Assembly: GCA_032717465.1 (NCBI GenBank)
Contig: CM064632.1
Coordinates: 25,650,915-25,714,914, forward strand
DNA: 64,000 bases
From: Coenobita brevimanus
Taxonomy: Eukaryota; Arthropoda; Malacostraca; Decapoda; Coenobitidae
Direction of reading: 5' to 3'
Shown: positions 57,880 to 64,000 of the stretch, piece after piece
How the letters are laid out: each line of letters opens with the position of its first letter
Numbering within the stretch: position 1 is the first letter of the stretch
The notes under the pieces: model-generated
The model's database searches: none
What the model saw: the letters and a program-made list of their open reading frames with translations, nothing else
What the model was told of the DNA's origin: nothing
Made by a program: the position numbers and the translations under genes

Positions 57880-58430
57880 TCTTCAGTCTTCTCCCTACAC
57901 TGTGCTCCTGTCCTTCTTCTTGATCTTTTCTCTTCTCTCCTCCTCTATTTCCCTTCCTTCTTCATTTCCTTTCTACCTAATTCCTTCCTAATTACACCCC
58001 CCCTCCCTTTTCATCATCCCTTCTGTCGATCTCCCCTCCCTTTTTGCCATCTTTCTCGCCCTCTCTCTTCTCACCCCATGCCCTTCTTCTCTCTCTCTCC
58101 CCTTCCTCCTGTCGTCCTCTCCCCTCCCCCGTATCATCTTTCTCTCCCCTTCCCCTTATCCTTCTTTTCTCCCCTTCCCCTATCCTCCTTCTCTCCCCTT
58201 CCTCCTATCTTTCTCCTCTCCCTTCTCCCCCTCCCATCAGCCTCCTCTTTCGTCTTAGGTCTCTTCTTCATATCCCCTCTTCTCTCTTCCTTTTCTTCCT
58301 CCTTTGCCCATTCCTTCCATTCCCGCCTCTCTCACCCCATCCTTCCCTCTCCCTTCCTCTACTATATTCCCCCCTTTTCTCCTTCCTCTCTTCGCCCTCC
58401 CTTCCTCCCTCTTGTCTCCGCACGTGACCT
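57880..58430. repeat. Long polypyrimidine tract
   Basis: About 550 bp, plus strand almost only C and T with TCTCCCCTTCC-type units. The 224-residue Pro/Ser/Leu frame is compositional. Confidence 0.9.
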
Positions 58431-58587
58431 CCAAACAGATCGAGGCGAAGAGTGTTGGGAATACAGTCGAAAACAAAATTAGGATTCTGAGGCGTGAGGA
58501 TTAAACTTTTACATCCCCTGGAACACTGTTAAGGAGGGAGTGTGACCGCTGGGGAGGCGAGAAGGTAAGAAGGGAGGACGTGAACTT

Positions 58588-58620
<33 letters not shown>

Positions 58621-58687
58621 GAGAGGGGGGCTGGGAAAGTAAGGGCAAGTAATAAACTAAACTTTGGTCAATTTTCAACATGATATT

Positions 58688-58845
58688 GGAGGCTTCGTAG
58701 CTTCTCTTCCTTATCGATTTATTTTGAACTTTAACACACTAACTTTCACCTATATGTTTTTTATACAGTTTTAATATCGACATACTGTTATACTGAGCTG
58801 TTATATGGAGCATAAATCGCCAAAGCGGAACTGTTACGAAATCTC
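58688..58845. mobile_element. Palindromic MITE-like repeat, family A (copy 4)
   Basis: GGAGGCTTCGTAGCTTCTCT, TCCTTATCGATTTATTTTG on the left; CATAAATCGCCAAAGCGGAA, CTGTTACGAAATCTCC on the right. Confidence 0.55.
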
Positions 58846-58894
58846 CAACGCCACCAAGAGTTCGACTCAGAATATGACAAATAATAAAGATGTA

Positions 58895-59135
58895 CAGTCG
58901 GCATCAAAAGTCATGTTATCCCTCTTGTTTGTACAGTCGGCATCAAAAATCATGTCATCCCTCTTATTTTTCTCTCCACTGGCTTTGATAATCAGTAAAT
59001 TCAATCCACAGCAGTCGACTCTGATCTTTGTATTTGGCCACAGATCGGTGTTTTCAGTGTCGGATTTACCTCACTGATTTTCATACACCAGGGAAGAAGA
59101 CGCAGGAGAGGTGACACGACTTTTGATGGCGACTG
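58895..59135. mobile_element. Tc1-like MITE, family F (copy 2, duplicated left end)
   Basis: The left terminus TACAGTCGGCATCAAAA occurs twice, at 58893 and 58932, each followed by a TCATG...ATCCCTCTT phrase. The right terminus (about 59112-59135) in reverse complement is CAGTCGCCATCAAAAGTCG. An internal segment CACTGATTTTCATACACC is shared in inverted form with copy 1. Confidence 0.72.
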
Positions 59136-59139
59136 TTCA

Positions 59140-60050
59140 CAAACCTCTAAGGCAAGGGTGTCCAACCGGGAGATGCAAAAGCCTCAGCGTTTTCTAGGAT
59201 GCAGTAGTGGTGTACATCTTGCTAACATCAGAATGTCTTTTTAGCATCTGAATGTCGATAATTCTGGATCTGATTCTACTTATGTTGTGTCTGATCTTAA
59301 AGTATATCCACTACTTTGCTTTTTAAGTATCACCTGTTCTTTGATAAACGACTGTTTTAGTAATGGTACTTAAAACATACACCATGGTAAAGTAGAATAT
59401 GTTATGAATCAAAAGGAATTCGTGGGTTGTGATGCATTTGGTTTGGGTGCACGAGCTGGAAAAATTCAGACGACCGTGATCTAAGAATTCCAATGCAATG
59501 GAGAGAATCTGGAGCAGTGTTAAGGGTGGCTGCTGAGAAAGGCGGGAAGAGGGAGAACGTATACAGAACTGGAGATAAGGAGGCAGGAAAAGAAAAAGAT
59601 GAAGCTATGAATTAAGGGAGATTTAAAATTAATAATACGATGAGAAACAGAGATGTAACTGAAGCATCAAAAGATCAGGGACCCAGGACGGTAAGAAGGG
59701 AAAATGAAAATCGGAGAAATGGAAGATGAAACAGGGAATGAGGAAAGGACATGAATGGAGCTGAGAAATGGAAGAGAGGAAGAAAAGAAAAAGGGAGACG
59801 ATGGTGCAAGGAGGATGGAGGGAAGATTGGATTGAGAATTAGCAACGATAGGACAAACAAACATGCAAATAGAAGATGGAGTGAAGGTTGGCAAGGAAGA
59901 AGGGAAGACTTTGCAACCAGGAAAGGGGAGAGAGGCTGAATAAAATGAAAGGATGAAAATGTTATATAAAAACATCTTTCTGTCGTTAGCTTGAATAGAA
60001 TGAAGAGTTGTCCCGACCATGAGATCACCGGTACCGTTCAGTGTTTATAT
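59140..60050. other. No gene seen; purine-rich middle
   Basis: 59520-59940 is A/G-rich. No supported coding region. Confidence 0.55.
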
Positions 60051-60215
60051 TGAAGCTCCTATGACCCACTCTCAGCTGGATATATAGTAGAATGTTTGTT
60101 GAAATATAATACACAAATTGTCACGACCATGAAAGAGGTGAATGACGGTATGAACACTCGGGCTAATTATACTCACTCTGCTCTGGACAAAATCGTCTGG
60201 CTTGAAATGGAATAT
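60051..60215 (-). repeat. Dispersed repeat, family C/D (copy)
   Basis: GAAGCTCCTATGACCCACTC then TCAGCTGGATATA is the C block inverted; GGACAAAATCGTCTGGCTTG at about 60185 is the D core. Confidence 0.55.
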
Positions 60216-60264
60216 TATACTAGAACAGTGCTAACCTTCAGACGATAAATCATTTGTTATAACC

Positions 60265-60500
60265 TTGTCTCACTTCATTCCTCTCTTCCCTTTCTTCTTC
60301 TTCCTTCTTCTCTTCCCTTTCTTCTTCTTCCTTCTTCTCATCCCTTTCTTCCTCTTCCTTCTTCTCCTTCCTTTCTTCCTCTTCCTTCTTCTCCTTCCTT
60401 TCTTCCTCTTCCTTTTTCTCTTACCTTCTTCCTCTTCATTCTTCTCATCCCTTTCTTCCTCTTCCATCTTCTCCTCCTTCATCGCTGTATATTTTCTTTA
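60265..60500. repeat. Polypyrimidine minisatellite
   Basis: Repeats of CCTTTCTTCTTCTTCCTTCT and close variants at about 30 bp period. Confidence 0.92.
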
Positions 60501-60969
60501 TTCGTCTGTTCCTCCTTCCCTTCTTCGTCCTCCTTTTTCATATGGCATTTATCTTATCTCCCATCTTCTTCCTCCTCATCCTCATCCATGTTTTTCTCCA
60601 CCACCACCACCATCGTCTCCTCCTCCTCCTCCTCCTCTTCCGCACTAATCCACCTCTAATCGCGAATCTTCATCCTGAGACCCGAGGATTGGCTTTTTTT
60701 TTTTTTTTTTTTTTTTTTTTGCTATCAGCCCTTAACACCTTGATTCCAGTGACGTATTTTAACCTCCTTTTCAAGACGCAAGGTATATGAGAGCAAATTG
60801 AGTAGATCTTGTTCTTTTGTTTGGTGAATATAGCTTTAAAATTAATCTCTATTCAAGCCTTTAACTCTACAGCGCCCATTTTCGCAGTGTATTCTTTCAT
60901 GGCCCCTCCCATACCCTTCAGCCATCCTTTTTTTTTTTTTTTTTTTGTCTCCGCTTTCTTGATGCTCTG

Positions 60970-60970
<1 letters not shown>
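60501..60970. other. No gene seen; T runs
   Basis: Poly(T) at 60696-60720 and 60928-60946; a CCACCATCGTCTCCTCC tract. Confidence 0.55.

Positions 60971-60971
<1 letters not shown>

Positions 60972-61019
<48 letters not shown>
60972..61019. repeat. (GT)n microsatellite
   Basis: About 47 bp of GT. Confidence 0.97.
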
Positions 61020-61022
<3 letters not shown>

Positions 61023-61545
61023 ACAGCTTTGAAATTAGCTTTTATTGCACCCACAAAACCTACAGCAGACATTTTCACACCGTATGCACCCCTGCCCCAG
61101 GCCCATCCCCCACCTTTCCAGCCCATCCCACCCACACCTCTGCTCATCACGCCCATCGTCTTCCCCACGTCTTTTGGACGGATCATGGCGAGACGCAGGT
61201 CATCCGGTCGACGAAAGCGCCTCTCAATTTTATTCTTGCTACCTGAAAACAATTTATTATTATTATTATTATTATTACTATTATTATTATTATCTATTAT
61301 TATCATCATTATTCATTCATTCATTCGTCCATCCATTATCCAGTCCTACACTGCCCCATGAGGAGCGCAGGAGCCCGGGGCTTGGCAAGTTGGTCCCGAC
61401 ATTTAAGATGAGTGACCAGCCTAACTCATCCCTGAGTGGCATTACATGAGCAATAAACCCCAACCACCCCATGGATATAAACCTTCACTGGCTCAATCCG
61501 ATTGGAGCGCCGTAATTACCCACTAAACCACCAGGTGCCAAAATT
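61020..61545. other. No gene seen; (TTA)n
   Basis: TTA repeats at about 61253-61300 and (ATTC)n near 61310. Overlapping frames of 129-145 residues are not supported by any domain. Confidence 0.55.
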
Positions 61546-61552
61546 TGGTCAT

Positions 61553-61720
61553 ATGGTTACCACCCAGCGTAGTAAATGGTTCCCTGGTGTACAGGAAACC
61601 ATTTGGCATGTCACTCAGTGTAGAGTCACCCACAGGCAGAAGGAAGAGGAAAGAATGAAGGAAAGAAAGACAGAAGAGGGAGTGTAAAGTCACCCGGAGG
61701 CAGAAGGACGAAGAAAGAAT
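61553..61720 (+). mobile_element. SINE-like dispersed repeat, family E (copy 3)
   Basis: ATGGTTACCACCCAGCGTAG, GTGTACAGGAAACCATTTGG, CATGTCACTCAGTGTAGAGT, then an internal duplication: AGTCACCCACAGGCAGAAGG at 61627 and AGTCACCCGGAGGCAGAAGG at 61689, each with a purine-rich tail. Confidence 0.6.
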
Positions 61721-61825
61721 GAAGGGAAGACAGAAGAGGATGGAAGGAAAGAAGGATGGAAGAGAGGAAAGGACAGAGTCCCGAGAGCAGCACTGCTTCG
61801 AGTGGATGGTGAGCGCCCCCACCTA

Positions 61826-61861
61826 CTACAATTATTATTATTATTTTTATTTACTATTACG

Positions 61862-61905
<44 letters not shown>

Positions 61906-61915
61906 GTTATTATTT
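61826..61915. repeat. (TTA)n microsatellite
   Basis: Imperfect TTA repeats. Confidence 0.93.
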
Positions 61916-62174
61916 GATCAGAAGAAATTTTGATACTAGAGGGTTTAGCTATAGCCATCACTAACTCTCTCGGTACGGGATGTCTTGCTTAGGCTAAATT
62001 AAATAAAATCGTCTGGAGCGAGAAGAAAAAAAAATTAACTCAGTACGCCCTCACAGTGAACAAGACCAGGCCCTTATGGCTTAGGGGAATCAAAGCGTTC
62101 TGTCAACCGGAATGGGACACTAGAGTTACCCCTACCTTGAGAGGGCCGATGGTGAAGGTATTAGCACTGTCTCC

Positions 62175-62243
<69 letters not shown>

Positions 62244-62308
62244 GCTGAAGCAAATCATCTGTTATATATTATCTGGAATATAAAGTTTTTGTCACCCACA
62301 CCATGGCA
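61916..62308. repeat. C/D core plus (AC)n-(TC)n; no gene
   Basis: AAATAAAATCGTCTGGAGCG at about 62000; AC repeats 62179-62208 followed by TC repeats to 62236. Confidence 0.7.
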
Positions 62309-62510
62309 GGGGCTCGTATTCTCCTCGCCCCCTGTCACCTCTTCCCAAGCGATGTGTTTTAATTTTGCTGGTTAATATCCCTTTTTACATTATTTTTACA
62401 GGTTATGGCGGTAATAGAAGGATTTACATAACGCAGAAGAGGAAAGGAAGGTGTTAAAAAGAAAATAAGTTGCTTTTAAAAGTGTTAGGGAGCTTATAAC
62501 CAAAAGGTTA
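62309..62510. mobile_element. Palindromic MITE-like repeat, family A (copy 5)
   Basis: CGTATTCTCCTCGCCCCCTG, TCACCTCTTCCCAAGCGATG on the left; AAGTTGCTTTTAAAAGTGTT, AGGGAGCTTATAACC on the right; core TTTACATAACGCAGAAGAGG shared with copies 2 and 3. Confidence 0.62.
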
Positions 62511-62564
62511 TAGTCTAAGACATCTAATAAAATTTCATTACTATAACTATTAATATACCCCCTT

Positions 62565-62715
62565 TACTCTATCCAGGCTTAAAATTACCATCTCCCCATC
62601 TTGAATACTGAGTCATAGCAAGAGATTAATACTAGAATATGGTACTAGTCACGAAGAAGTGTTTGGCAAGGACGTAGAGCCACAGTACTGTCTATTGAGA
62701 TACATAAAATGCACA
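62565..62715 (-). repeat. Dispersed repeat, family B (copy 6)
   Basis: CTTAAAATTACCATCTCCCC, ATCTTGAATACTGAGTCATA, GCAAGAGATTAATACTAGAA, TATGGTACTAGTCACGAAGA, AGTGTTTGGCAAGGACG: the best preserved inverted copy. Confidence 0.68.
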
Positions 62716-63069
62716 TGGAAAAAATTATCTACGCCAAACTAAAGTGAAAAAAAAAAAAATTGTAGCGACATAATTACACTCGTAGATGTATCATAGTGAA
62801 ATGGTCGTCTAAATTAAGGTCTATAGTTTGATGTCTGATTTAATCTTGCTGATCCCTGACGAGTAAATGCATCTCGTGAAAGCCTTAATTAAATCGACAT
62901 ACTGTATACGAGTAAGCCTGAAGAGAAAATGGGAGGCTGGTGTATTAAGTGGGGAAGGGGAGACTTTCCTAAATATTGTATTTCTTTGGGTGGCCAGAAG
63001 AACAAAACATAAAAACAAGTAAACAAATGAACAGATGAAGGTGGTACATCAGAATATGAGGTCGAGGTG

Positions 63070-63106
<37 letters not shown>

Positions 63107-63764
63107 CAGGGGGCGGGGGAGTGAGAAGCAGGACAGGGGGGACTCCCTTGTACAACAGGCCGTGTTTGAATAACGGAGGGGAAGCAGTGGCGCAGAACAC
63201 GAGTAGTCTCATGTTGACGTGTGTGGCACCTGATGTCATATTTTAAGTGACTGGAGCTCTCGTAACATAGACGTAACATAGATTCCATGGCGATTTTTTC
63301 TGCTCAGTACCCGTTAATGTCCTGGTGTATTTTTATTCAGTACCTGTTAATATTCCGTTTTTTTTCTGCTTAGTACCTGTTAATATCCTGATGTATTTCT
63401 GCTCAGTACTTCTTAATATCCTATTATTTATATATAGATACAAACTGCATCGATAGTTAATGTAATTATCAAACAAGAGAATATAAAAGCTAAGTATCCG
63501 AAATAAATCGCTAATGAACCGGTTTTACGAAGTCTCCTGTTCAGCTTTGAGAAACGCCCTGATTCCTTATGTTTTTTTTATTTTTTTTATTCCATATTTT
63601 ATATTTGGTATTCTCCTATTGGCCTTCCGTATCTAGAGGTACTTTGCAGCAGTAACAAACAACAACGCAGTGAAAGTGTAGCAGGGAAGATAAATAGTAC
63701 ATGTAGCGGTGCTCCGAAGGCACCAAGTACGGTTCAGGAACCCACATTGCCCAGGGCCGTATTG
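62716..63764. other. No gene seen; (GA)n
   Basis: (GA)n at 63072-63105. Around 63300-63420 the phrase CTCAGTACCTGTTAATATCC recurs three or four times at about 38-45 bp spacing, a small degenerate tandem repeat. 63500-63535 resembles a family A right arm. Confidence 0.6.
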
Positions 63765-63950
63765 CAGGTGTCCTAGAGGCTCCGTAGCTCCGCTTCTTTC
63801 GCGATTTGTTTTTGCGTAGTATATTTTATCATATAATTTTCCGACGGACATGGTTCACATCAGTAGCACACGAGGATATTGAAGCGAAGGCTAAATGTTG
63901 TAAATAAATCACCAGGACAGAGGTATTGTGAGATCTCCAAAGCCACTGAA
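63765..63950. mobile_element. Palindromic MITE-like repeat, family A (copy 6)
   Basis: GTGTCCTAGAGGCTCCGTAG, CTCCGCTTCTTTCGCGATTT on the left; AAATAAATCACCAGGACAGA, GGTATTGTGAGATCTCC on the right. Confidence 0.55.
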
Positions 63951-64000
63951 AATACGATCCTCTGTGACAATCAGATCGATCTGTAGTCTATACGATCCTC

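Noticed and set aside
57808..58482. 224-residue Pro/Ser/Leu-rich protein
   Set aside because: It lies wholly in a polypyrimidine tract where stop codons are rare; other frames are open too.

Overview
This is animal nuclear DNA and almost all of it is repeat. The very dense, long microsatellites ((AC)n, (CT)n, (TA)n, (TTA)n), the high load of non-LTR retrotransposons and the many short dispersed palindromic repeats are most like a decapod or other malacostracan crustacean. That placement is an inference from repeat style and family resemblance; no host gene is present to confirm it. I see no convincing host protein-coding exon, rRNA or canonical tRNA gene.

Layout: (1) 1-2167: a 25-29 bp minisatellite, a degenerate array of about 70 bp units, and a long CT/AC microsatellite. 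(2) 2168-9370: a nearly complete LTR retrotransposon on the minus strand, inserted in the (AC)n tract. Its domain order is Gag - protease - integrase - reverse transcriptase - RNase H, so integrase lies upstream of RT as in Gmr1-like Ty3/gypsy elements, and its Gag carries a SCAN-like capsid region. It has since taken a 5'-truncated non-LTR fragment in pol (4209-4670) and a 324 bp terminal-inverted-repeat element flanked by TTA in its 5' LTR (8930-9253). (3) 9371-14558: pyrimidine-rich DNA, microsatellites and dispersed repeats. (4) 14559-17277: a 5'-truncated, broken RTE-like element inside a (TTA)n tract. (5) 17278-24794: repeat-rich, with minisatellites and short elements. (6) 24795 to about 36000: a CR1-like non-LTR element on the minus strand, split inside its RT reading frame by a full-length I-superfamily element (26237-32577, plus strand) with both ORFs open and a perfect target-site duplication of up to 16 bp. 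(7) 36160-45650: simple repeats, purine-rich tracts and small elements. (8) 45655-48850: a nearly full-length minus-strand copy of the same RTE-like family, with an eroded third 3' end at 49852-50098. (9) 50100-64000: minisatellites, palindromic MITE-like copies, Tc1-like MITEs, SINE-like segments and microsatellites.

The genes present are retrotransposon genes (Gag/ORF1 RNA-binding proteins, endonucleases, integrase, reverse transcriptases, RNases H). The I-like element looks potentially intact. The LTR element looks recent: its two LTRs are the same length once the nested insert is removed, and I count only about seven mismatches. The most noteworthy observations are the IN-before-RT element with a SCAN-like Gag, the clean nested insertions that give a relative chronology, several uncharacterised palindromic repeat families, and an array that seems to have arisen from one MITE arm.
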